Assembly: GCA_029210225.1 (NCBI GenBank)
Contig: JARGOJ010000135.1
Coordinates: 1-13,143, forward strand
Direction: 5' to 3'
DNA length: 13,143 bases
From: Planctomycetota bacterium
GTDB taxonomy: Bacteria > Planctomycetota > J058 > JARGOJ01
The notes under the pieces were generated by a model. The model had not been told where the DNA came from. It saw only the letters and a list, made by a program, of their open reading frames with translations, and searched no databases. Position numbers and translations under genes: made by a program. Below, in pieces: positions 7,391-13,143 of this stretch. Position 1 is the stretch's first letter, and each line of letters starts with the position of its first letter.

Positions 7391-7964
7391 AGATGGCCTT
7401 TCGGTAGTAGCGAAGCTCTTCAATCGATTCGCGAATATCATCGAGGGCGAGATGGCCCTCCGATTTTGCCGGGGCGTGTTTATCGCTTGGATACCATCTT
7501 TGAACGAGAACCTTGATCGAGGAGACGTCGAGGAGCCGGTAGTGAAAGAAATCGGCAAGCTTGGGCATATAGGCTCTTAGGAAGCGCCGGTCATGAGCGA
7601 TGGAGTTCCCGCAGAGCGTTGCCTTGCCTGGGTCGACGTATTTCTCTAGAAAGGCGAGGGTTTGATTTTGGCCATCTTCCAAGGAGATCTTCGATTCTTT
7701 GACTCGCTTGACCAGTCCGGATCCGCCGTGTTGACGGGTGTTCCATTCATCCATCGCATCTAAGACAGCGTCTGGCTGGTGAATGGCGAGGTTCGGTCCC
7801 TCGGCGATGACCTCCAATTCGTTGTTGGTCACTATTGAAGCTATCTCAATGATCGTACAATCTTTTGGGTCCAGGCCTGTCATTTCCAGGTCGATCCAGA
7901 CAAGATGACTTTGTGATCGGTCGCTCAATTTTTCGTCCTTTTCCTTGGGGGCACTTTCAGCCAT
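7383..7964 (-). CDS. orn: Oligoribonuclease
   Basis: This DEDDh 3'-5' exoribonuclease degrades 2-5 nt RNA to mononucleotides, including pGpG from cyclic-di-GMP breakdown. From the ATG at 7964 it has 193 residues. The active site is complete: D25 and E27 (WIDLEMTGLDP), D125 (CGNSIAHDRRFL), H171 and D176 (HLALDDIRES). These five positions are each shifted by exactly 13 from the E. coli enzyme as I recall it (D12, E14, D112, H158, D163), so there are no net internal gaps. The ATG has no ribosome site and gives a charged 12-residue extension. A TTG at 7928 has AAGGA 7 bases upstream and would give 181 residues, nearly the E. coli length, so it may be the true start. Starts further up (8012) would run into the DUF1990 gene. 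Transcription must begin inside the divergent DUF1990 gene. Confidence 0.97.
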   Translation of the reverse strand: MAESAPKEKDEKLSDRSQSHLVWIDLEMTGLDPKDCTIIEIASIVTNNELEVIAEGPNLAIHQPDAVLDAMDEWNTRQHGGSGLVKRVKESKISLEDGQNQTLAFLEKYVDPGKATLCGNSIAHDRRFLRAYMPKLADFFHYRLLDVSSIKVLVQRWYPSDKHAPAKSEGHLALDDIRESIEELRYYRKAIFK

Positions 7965-8562
7965 GTTTAGTTTACGAATGCTCAGTGAAGAATCTGTCGA
8001 AGAGCAGGTCAAGCTCGTTGAGAGCGCTGATTATAATTATCCTGATATAGAAATCACCAAGCAAACTGATCCAAAGGGCTACACCGTCGACCACAACCGT
8101 ATTCAGCTTGGACTTGGAGAAGAAGATTTCCATAAAGGCATCGAAGCTATGAAGAATTGGAAGATGTTCGATTTGGGTTGGGTCCGACAGCTTCGCCGGA
8201 AGGATAAAGTTCCCATTGAAGCCGGTGTGATCGCGGCGGTTTCCAGCTCGCAATTGTTTCTTCACACCCTTTGCCTCTCGCGAATTATTTACACCGTTGA
8301 TGACGTGATTGAGATGAATTCGCAAAAGGTGAAGCGCTTTGGCTTCGCTTATGGAACCTTGCCAACCCATGTGGAAGCTGGAGAGGAGCGTTTTCTGATT
8401 GAATGGAACCAGGAGACAAACGAGGTCTGGTACGACGTTCTGGCCTTCTCCAAGCCTTATCACTTCCTCACCAAGCTTGTCTACTTCTATGCGCGCATGT
8501 GTCAAAAACGATTCGGTAGAGATACGAAGGCGGTCATGAGAAAGACTGTTCAGGGATCCTAG
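7963..8562 (+). CDS. DUF1990 family protein
   Basis: This 199-residue protein matches the DUF1990 family through its length. It shows the N-terminal MFSLR start, a YNYPDIE segment, GYTVDHNRIQLG (about 39-50), a WKMFDLGWV segment and the hallmark FGFAYGTLPTHVEAGEERF in its second half. WYDVLAFSKP and an Arg-rich C-terminal helix (RMCQKRFGRD) follow. No signal peptide or membrane helix is seen. The family has no established function. The ATG at 7963 is preferred because family members begin with M-x-SLR, although the only G-rich stretch upstream (GGGGG, 7947-7951) is rather far away at 11 bases. The start codon overlaps the divergent orn ATG in CATG (7962-7965). The TAG stop overlaps the convergent gene's stop in CTAG (8559-8562). 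Confidence 0.9.
   Translation: MFSLRMLSEESVEEQVKLVESADYNYPDIEITKQTDPKGYTVDHNRIQLGLGEEDFHKGIEAMKNWKMFDLGWVRQLRRKDKVPIEAGVIAAVSSSQLFLHTLCLSRIIYTVDDVIEMNSQKVKRFGFAYGTLPTHVEAGEERFLIEWNQETNEVWYDVLAFSKPYHFLTKLVYFYARMCQKRFGRDTKAVMRKTVQGS
8036..8064 (-). promoter_or_regulatory. Candidate sigma-70-type promoter for orn inside the DUF1990 gene
   Basis: On the minus strand TTGCTT (8064-8059) is followed by a 17-base spacer and GATAAT (8041-8036), with a perfect TATAAT directly after it (8035-8030). Transcription would begin near 8025, about 60 bases before the orn ATG or 95 before the TTG. The same bases encode the conserved YNYPDIE stretch of the DUF1990 protein, so the match may be forced by codons. 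Confidence 0.35.
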
Positions 8563-9035
8563 GACTTGGCTTCGTCGTCTGTCTCAACGCTTTGATCTGT
8601 CTCGGATTTTTCTTTGCTTTGAGGATTGTGCTCATCCATGAAGCTGTTCAATTCGTGAGCAACATCTAAGAAATAGTCCCCATCTCTTAGCTTTGCTCGC
8701 TCCGACCAATTCCCTTTGCGCATTTCTTGCAGAACGGTTTTAATTCGAAAGCTTGATCCGAGCATCCGGTGAGTCATGACAATGGCATAGACACAAAGGC
8801 CGAGGGAGATGACGACTAAAAAGGCTGCGAGAACGCCGAGCAGAATGAAGCCATTCATTCCCAGAACATTGACGTCGAGGTCTTGGAGTCTATCGTTCAA
8901 TTGAAAGCAGTTGTACGAGAGCATCGCTAAGACGAGGAGTAAGGTGATCGAGGCCAGCCATGTTGTGGTGTAGACGACTTGAACGGGCCGATTCACGGTG
9001 TAATCGCGACGGCGATCACTATTTTCTTGGTTCAC
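8559..9035 (-). CDS. Small two-TM membrane protein with a HAMP-like domain
   Basis: Numbering from the GTG at 9035, this 158-residue protein has a basic N-terminus (RRRDYTVNRPVQ), TM1 at about 22-44 (ITLLLVLAMLSY), a short periplasmic loop, and TM2 at about 62-87. A HAMP-like region follows at about 88-137, with helix 1 RMLGSSFRIKTVLQEMRKGN, then LRDGD and helix 2 DVAHELNSFMDEH. The tail is acidic and disordered. No kinase, cyclase or chemotaxis signalling domain follows, so any signal would have to pass through a partner protein. Short proteins of this layout occur in delta-type bacteria, often annotated as methyl-accepting or HAMP proteins. I prefer GTG at 9035 because GGAG lies 6 bases upstream; TTG at 9047 is an in-frame alternative without a good ribosome site. 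The stop is shared with DUF1990 in CTAG. Confidence 0.85.
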   Translation of the reverse strand: MNQENSDRRRDYTVNRPVQVVYTTTWLASITLLLVLAMLSYNCFQLNDRLQDLDVNVLGMNGFILLGVLAAFLVVISLGLCVYAIVMTHRMLGSSFRIKTVLQEMRKGNWSERAKLRDGDYFLDVAHELNSFMDEHNPQSKEKSETDQSVETDDEAKS

Positions 9036-9041
9036 GGGAGA

Positions 9042-9045
9042 CTCC
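9042..9045 (-). promoter_or_regulatory. Ribosome binding site deciding the HAMP protein start
   Basis: GGAG on the minus strand lies 6 bases before the GTG at 9035. It is the reason for preferring that codon over the TTG at 9047. Confidence 0.5.
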
Positions 9046-9082
9046 AACCCATCGCGTAGGGCAATTCTCGGACAATCAAGCT

Positions 9083-9112
9083 CTTATAGGCGCGCATTCT
9101 ACTGACTTCCAA
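9083..9112 (-). promoter_or_regulatory. Candidate promoter of the HAMP membrane protein gene
   Basis: On the minus strand TTGGAA (9112-9107) and TATAAG (9088-9083) are separated by 18 bases. They match the sigma-70 boxes at 4 of 6 and 5 of 6 positions. The start of transcription would be near 9076, leaving a leader of about 40 bases before the GTG at 9035. The site lies in the 114-126 base gap after the O-antigen ligase-like gene, so the HAMP gene may be transcribed separately from it. Confidence 0.45.
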
Positions 9113-9161
9113 GAAAATTGCGAAGTCTCTTTACTTTTGCCCCGGTCACAAAGCGTCTGAA

Positions 9162-11588
9162 TCAGTCTTTGTAACGCTCCAGGAGCGTTTTTGTCAGTGA
9201 TATCTGTTCTTTCATCAGTTGAACTCGTTCCAGGCGCGCTTTCTCGTGGGTTTCGAGGGCTTTCTGGAGGGTGTTGATCCCGCGGCTCTTCAAGTTATTC
9301 AACTGTTCGACTTTGAGCGACTTTGCGCGTCGTCCGGCCTCGTATTGAATGAGATACCAACGTCCCAAATGATACTGATAGCGAGGCTGAGTTGGGTAAA
9401 GCTCAACGGCCTTCTCAAAGGTTTTGACAATTTCGCTATCACTTCCGGTATCGGCCGCGCCGGACTTTCGCTTTTGCAGAAAGCACTCTTCGAGGAAGAG
9501 CGCTTTGCGGAAGTATAGGTCGGCGCTCATCGCGTTTCGCTCGATCGCATCGTTGTAAGACTTCAATGCGGCGATTGCGTATTCTTCTTGGTAACCAGAG
9601 ACTCGCCACTGATTGGCGCAGATTTCTCCGAGAGTAAAATGGACGCTGACTCCCTTGTCGTAGGCGTCACGAGCGACGCGCAAGTCGGTGGCAGCGTCCT
9701 CAAGAAGCTTGAGAATGGTCCCCGGATCTTGAGTCCCACCTTGGGCATCGCGATAGACCTTCAAGGCTGTGAAATAGCCATCCCGCCCCCGGGTGAAATA
9801 CTCTCCGTGCTTGCGCATTTGTGATGGCCAAATGGCCAAGATTAGGAAGGCTGCTACGACCGGGACAATCCAGATCTTCTGGGTTAGAGCAGAGCTGGGA
9901 GCTCCGCTGCTGCGACCCATTCTTAAGGCGAGGGCCAAGAGCCAGAGTCCATTGATGAGCAAGCCGTGGCTGTGGAAGCTGAAGTCGAAGGCTCCGTGAA
10001 CTAAGAATGCTCCAAAGCCAGCAAGTAGACCGGCTCGAAGATATTCGTCTCGCCCTTCTGTGTCCTCGAACTTCGACAGCAAATGAGACCAGCCAAGGGT
10101 CGCCGCGATGACCATCACCAGGCCCAGAAATGTCTGGAAGGTCAGGCCATAGCGCCCTGAGGTGGCCATCAGAAAGAGAAAGCCGAGTATCACTCCGCCC
10201 ACAACAACCAAGACCTTTGGAGGACCCCGCTTCTTCACTTCTTCAGCGTCGCTTTGGGAAGGGGAAGTGGCCTCACGGATGAGGGAGATCAAGAGCCAGA
10301 GATAGACAAAGAGGCCGAGCAGTCCTTGATCGGCGAGGACCTGAAAGAAGGTGTTGTGGGCGAACTTTGTTTCTTCAGAGCGCTCCACCTTATGCTGTGT
10401 GTAGTGAGAGCGGAAGTTGTTGAGACCAACGCCAAGGGCGGGGTTCTCCTTGAACATACCCGTCGCGGCTTGCCAGTATTCGAGGCGCACCTGGAGGGAC
10501 AGTCCTAAGCCGTAGGCCTCTCGGTTTCTAGCGAAAATGCCGAGTCCGGCGACAACCATAAAGAGACCTGCGAGAGTCACTGCCAAGAGGGCTTTGCGGC
10601 GTTTGCTCAGGGTTTTCCGAGGGGCCGAATCCGCGTCCCCCGTATGAACCGTCTCAGTGCTGCTGTTCTCGGCGTTTTCCTTGCTGTCTGTATCGACTTC
10701 GGCTTTGTCTTTGGTCTCAGGAGTCGTCTTGGGGTCCGAGTTTGTTGATTTTGCTGTTGGCCAGAGCCAGATGAGCAGCCAGACAGCGGCGACTGAGGCA
10801 GGAATGATGCCTTTCGACTTCGTGTACATCATTCCCAAAGCAATGATGACCAAGCCAAGAACAGGAGCAAGGATCGTGAGACGTTGACCACGTTTCCACA
10901 GCCAGGCAGCGATGACGATGAGGACGGGCCACCACATGGCGAGGTAGCCGCCGAGGAGGTTGGCGATGAGGAAAGGTCCGATGGCTGCGGGAGATTGGAG
11001 GCGATATCGAAATTCGCGCATTTGGTCTTCGTTGAAGTTGGGAGCATCAATGCTGCCGTTTTCAATGAGCTTTTGAACCATGGGGTATTCGACGTGAAAC
11101 TCGTACAGTCCATAGAGGGAGAATAATAGGGAGAGGCTAAGGCCCAAGCTCAGGAAGCTGAGGCTATAGGCTTGGTCTTTGAGCAAGCGAAGCAAGAGCG
11201 CGAAGAAGAAGAACATCGAGAAGAAATTGAGCGCCTGCCGCAGCGCAAGGTCGGCGTCGACCGCCGGGATGAGACCGATAGCAAGCGAGGCGAAGAGGGC
11301 GAGCAGTGGCCACGCCAGGGATTGCTCGGGAGCCAAATCCAGCCGTTGATCTTCGTCTTTAGAGCTAAGAAATTGTCCACCGACAACGAGCAGACCGCTG
11401 AGGAGCATGAGGCCGGAGATAAAGGCGTTGTCCCATGGCATTTGGAGTTCTGCGGAGCTTCCGGAGACGAAGGTCCGAATCACGAAGCTCGCGATAAGGA
11501 AAGCGAGGCCGACGGAGAAGATCTTCTGGCCGAGGCTCATCCGTGAGGCGTCTTTGTCTTGGCTGGCCGTCGACTGATTTTTTGACAT
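9162..11588 (-). CDS. O-antigen ligase/polymerase-like (Wzy_C) membrane protein with TPR-like C-terminus
   Basis: This 808-residue protein has about ten or more transmembrane helices. The first block lies at about residues 20-277. A charged, Thr/Asp/Glu/Lys-rich cytoplasmic or periplasmic insert of about 55 residues (278-332) follows. Then comes the Wzy_C signature at about 381-435: NPALGVGLNNFRSHY ... FAHNTFFQVLADQGLLGLF, with H411 in the conserved AHN. More helices follow up to about 590. The C-terminal 200 residues are soluble and helical, with TPR-like units such as YAIAALKSYNDAIERNAMSADLYFRKALFLEE and IVKTFEKAVELYPTQPRYQYHLGRWYL. Family members ligate or polymerise lipid-linked glycans at the periplasmic face; the substrate here is unknown. 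The ATG at 11588 lies 5 bases after the stop of the upstream gene. A GTG at 11603 with AAGG upstream would instead overlap that stop. Either way the two genes are coupled. Confidence 0.88.
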   Translation of the reverse strand: MSKNQSTASQDKDASRMSLGQKIFSVGLAFLIASFVIRTFVSGSSAELQMPWDNAFISGLMLLSGLLVVGGQFLSSKDEDQRLDLAPEQSLAWPLLALFASLAIGLIPAVDADLALRQALNFFSMFFFFALLLRLLKDQAYSLSFLSLGLSLSLLFSLYGLYEFHVEYPMVQKLIENGSIDAPNFNEDQMREFRYRLQSPAAIGPFLIANLLGGYLAMWWPVLIVIAAWLWKRGQRLTILAPVLGLVIIALGMMYTKSKGIIPASVAAVWLLIWLWPTAKSTNSDPKTTPETKDKAEVDTDSKENAENSSTETVHTGDADSAPRKTLSKRRKALLAVTLAGLFMVVAGLGIFARNREAYGLGLSLQVRLEYWQAATGMFKENPALGVGLNNFRSHYTQHKVERSEETKFAHNTFFQVLADQGLLGLFVYLWLLISLIREATSPSQSDAEEVKKRGPPKVLVVVGGVILGFLFLMATSGRYGLTFQTFLGLVMVIAATLGWSHLLSKFEDTEGRDEYLRAGLLAGFGAFLVHGAFDFSFHSHGLLINGLWLLALALRMGRSSGAPSSALTQKIWIVPVVAAFLILAIWPSQMRKHGEYFTRGRDGYFTALKVYRDAQGGTQDPGTILKLLEDAATDLRVARDAYDKGVSVHFTLGEICANQWRVSGYQEEYAIAALKSYNDAIERNAMSADLYFRKALFLEECFLQKRKSGAADTGSDSEIVKTFEKAVELYPTQPRYQYHLGRWYLIQYEAGRRAKSLKVEQLNNLKSRGINTLQKALETHEKARLERVQLMKEQISLTKTLLERYKD
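9174..9192 (+). terminator. Plus-strand terminator-like hairpin inside the 3' end of the O-antigen ligase-like gene
   Basis: ACGCTCC-A-GGAGCGT is a perfect inverted repeat, forming a 6-bp stem with a 3-base loop, and is followed directly by TTTT and G on the plus strand. On the minus strand the same bases encode KTLLER near the C-terminus. It would stop plus-strand transcripts reading through from the DUF1990 gene before they run antisense through the large membrane protein gene. Confidence 0.4.
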
Positions 11589-11593
11589 AGAGT

Positions 11594-13143
11594 TTAGGAC
11601 CACTGCGCCTTGTTGCGCTTTGTTTGGAGATCGATGGAGTGTTCTCCGGTGCGGGATAGAAAGGAGATCTTGCGAGCTTCGCTGCCCAAGTCGAGGCTCC
11701 CAGAATAGACGTCGCCTGGTTTCCGGACCATCCTGAGGGCTTGACCACTCTGACCATCAGAGAGCGAGACAAACCGGCTGGTCGCGAGGACCCGGACTCG
11801 ACTGCGGGCTTGACTCTGATTTTCCTTGAAGCGCCAAAACATTTCAATGCAGACAGCGGGGCTATCGGCGTCTTGGCCTTGGGGCGATTCAGGGCAAGTC
11901 CATGTGAGATCGAGACGATCTCGGACAATACACTTTCCTTGGGACTCAAGTTCAATATTAATTGATCGGCCGCCTGGCCGGAGCAGGAAGTGTTGGAAAA
12001 AGCCGCTGCCAAATCGCAGGCATGCTTGGCCGTCAATAAGGACTTCATAGGGCCGAGACGCCGGCTCCGGGCTCATGATCACCAAAGCCAGGACCATGTG
12101 ATTGAAGCCAGCCCGATGGGTATTGAGCAGCTCCGATTGCTCTTCCTTGCCGAAAAATCGTGCGGTGCCCCGCCCTGCTGCTGGTTCGTAGGTGGTGCTG
12201 TTTGGCTCAAAGGCGGTTGCGATAAGCCCTGGGTCCATAGTGGTGGCGATCACTTCTCCAACGGGAGTTTGGAGAGCGGGAGGCAACGGAGGTAATGGGG
12301 GCATCGCATTAGGCTGGGGGGCAGATTCTGCTTGCTTGCCAAGCATCTGAGTGGGAGTCTCGTCGGCGTCTCTTTGGCTGGGAGCGATGGGCCTATCGTA
12401 GGCACTCGGTGAACTATGTAGGTTTGGGGTAATCAGTGTCGGTGCGTCGTCTGGGGAGGACGGGAGGGCTCCCGTGATCAAAGTTACATTGTTCGCCATG
12501 GCATCCAGGCTCGGGACCGCCTCGTCGTCGTCCTCTGGCGGACGTTCCAGGGGCTTTGTCTCGGCGTAATTGACGTCGTCTCCAGTCTTCGAGCGTCTTG
12601 AGTCGAGGGTTTCAATGCTGGCGTTGATGCTGGGTTTGATGAAGAGGTCTAACTCAGAGCGCTCGGAGTCGGATTGAGCCACCACACGGATAGGGCCTGG
12701 GGCATTCGCTTTGAGGATGTTGTCGTTGATTTCGGCGCGGAAGCTGGGCTCGACGGTGATTTGCACGCGGTTGGTCATGTTCCGCATGCCGAGACCGTCA
12801 GTCAGGTAGACCTCAATAGGCACGCGTTCTCCGACTACGAGCGCTTCTCTCAGGACGCGGATTTTTAAGATGGTTGAGCTCCTTTGGCGGCCCGGACCGG
12901 CGTATTTTTTGAGCACTTGCTTCACTTGCTCCCGCGCTTCATCGGGAGAGAGAGCCTGAGCAACGATGTCCGCGATTTTTGACGCGTTTCGAGCAAGGAA
13001 AGCGCAGAGGTTTTGGTTTTGCCGTGACTTGGCAGGGAACATATATGGGGAGCTGTGGGCTGGGTGGCGAAGGTCTTGCTCGATGAGGCTTTTAAGTTCA
13101 CTGAAAGCGTCGTTGTGGGATCGAGGGTCCAATTCTACTTTGG
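11594..13143 (-). CDS. Protein of unknown function with beta domain, disordered linker and C-terminal domain; 5' end possibly beyond the window
   Basis: I do not recognise this protein. The frame is open to the right edge; a TTG at 13132 gives 512 residues but lacks a ribosome site, so the true start may lie outside. Numbering from that TTG, residues 1-80 are helical (ELKSLIEQDL ... SPDEAREQVKQVLKKYAG). Residues about 85-167 alternate as beta strands and look immunoglobulin- or invasin-like (TILKIRVLREALVVGERVPI, then EVYLTDG ... VQITVEP). A disordered acidic, Pro/Ser/Thr-rich linker covers about 170-322 and includes PPLPPLPPALQTP and two TLIT motifs. A C-terminal domain rich in strands follows (about 325-512, with ALVIMSPEPASRPYEVLIDG and LLRPGGRSINIELESQGK). 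No signal peptide or TM segment is visible in the part present. It ends 5 bases before the O-antigen ligase-like gene, suggesting a role in the same envelope process. Confidence 0.75.
   Translation of the reverse strand, partial: KVELDPRSHNDAFSELKSLIEQDLRHPAHSSPYMFPAKSRQNQNLCAFLARNASKIADIVAQALSPDEAREQVKQVLKKYAGPGRQRSSTILKIRVLREALVVGERVPIEVYLTDGLGMRNMTNRVQITVEPSFRAEINDNILKANAPGPIRVVAQSDSERSELDLFIKPSINASIETLDSRRSKTGDDVNYAETKPLERPPEDDDEAVPSLDAMANNVTLITGALPSSPDDAPTLITPNLHSSPSAYDRPIAPSQRDADETPTQMLGKQAESAPQPNAMPPLPPLPPALQTPVGEVIATTMDPGLIATAFEPNSTTYEPAAGRGTARFFGKEEQSELLNTHRAGFNHMVLALVIMSPEPASRPYEVLIDGQACLRFGSGFFQHFLLRPGGRSINIELESQGKCIVRDRLDLTWTCPESPQGQDADSPAVCIEMFWRFKENQSQARSRVRVLATSRFVSLSDGQSGQALRMVRKPGDVYSGSLDLGSEARKISFLSRTGEHSIDLQTKRNKAQWS

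Noticed and set aside
7972..8505. Minus-strand frame of 177 codons antisense to DUF1990
   Set aside because: The plus-strand frame carries all DUF1990 motifs; the antisense frame shows none and has no credible start.
9148..9172. Stem ACAAAG/CTTTGT at the stop of the O-antigen ligase-like gene as its terminator
   Set aside because: The stem is short and AT-rich with an internal loop, and no T-run follows on the minus strand.
11172..11546. Acidic plus-strand frame antisense to the O-antigen ligase-like gene
   Set aside because: Its Glu-rich composition is what the complement of Leu/Phe/Ser membrane codons gives.
1..13143. CRISPR array, tRNA/rRNA gene, insertion sequence or phage element
   Set aside because: I saw no regularly spaced repeats, no cloverleaf-like or rRNA sequence, and no transposase, integrase or long terminal inverted repeats. 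The genes read as a normal chromosomal set.

Overview
The window looks like a chromosomal segment from a Gram-negative bacterium of moderate GC content (judged by eye, not computed). It holds housekeeping, signalling and cell-envelope genes. I see no rRNA, tRNA, CRISPR array, transposase or phage gene. The mix of genes fits a myxobacteria- or Bdellovibrio-like (former deltaproteobacterial) lineage: an NtrC-type two-component pair, a DUF58/transglutaminase pair, a proteobacterial-type oligoribonuclease and a small HAMP membrane protein. A planctomycete-like host cannot be excluded. This placement is inference and not secure. Non-ATG starts are common here.

Left part (1-3685, all minus strand). 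The 5' part of an exported, Lys/Glu/Ala-rich protein runs off the left edge. It is followed by about 420 bases of AT-rich DNA without a convincing gene but with several inverted repeats. Next comes a compact signalling operon, transcribed leftwards: a soluble PAS-domain histidine kinase (TTG start), an NtrC-family sigma-54 response regulator (GTG start one base after the kinase stop), a possible short ORF of unknown function, and a candidate terminator hairpin.

Middle part (3686-7390). From an 88-bp divergent gap next to the kinase, a two-gene plus-strand operon runs rightwards. It encodes a membrane-anchored DUF58 protein and a multi-pass transglutaminase-like protein, overlapping by ATGA. 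Pairs like this often sit with a MoxR-type AAA ATPase, but none is in the window. The divergent layout suggests, without proof, that the kinase/regulator pair and the pair share control.

Right-middle part (7383-9161). Three genes are packed with no spacer. Oligoribonuclease (orn, minus) overlaps the transglutaminase 3' end by 8 bp. A DUF1990 gene (plus) begins in the same CATG that holds the annotated orn ATG, and its stop shares a CTAG with the stop of a small two-TM HAMP-domain protein (minus).

Right part (9162-13143, minus strand). A large O-antigen ligase/polymerase-like (Wzy_C) membrane protein with a TPR-like C-terminus follows, by five bases, a roughly 510-residue protein of unknown function. 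The latter has an N-terminal beta-rich domain, a long disordered Pro-rich linker and a C-terminal domain, and it is open at the right edge. These two are probably one transcript for envelope polysaccharide or glycan assembly.
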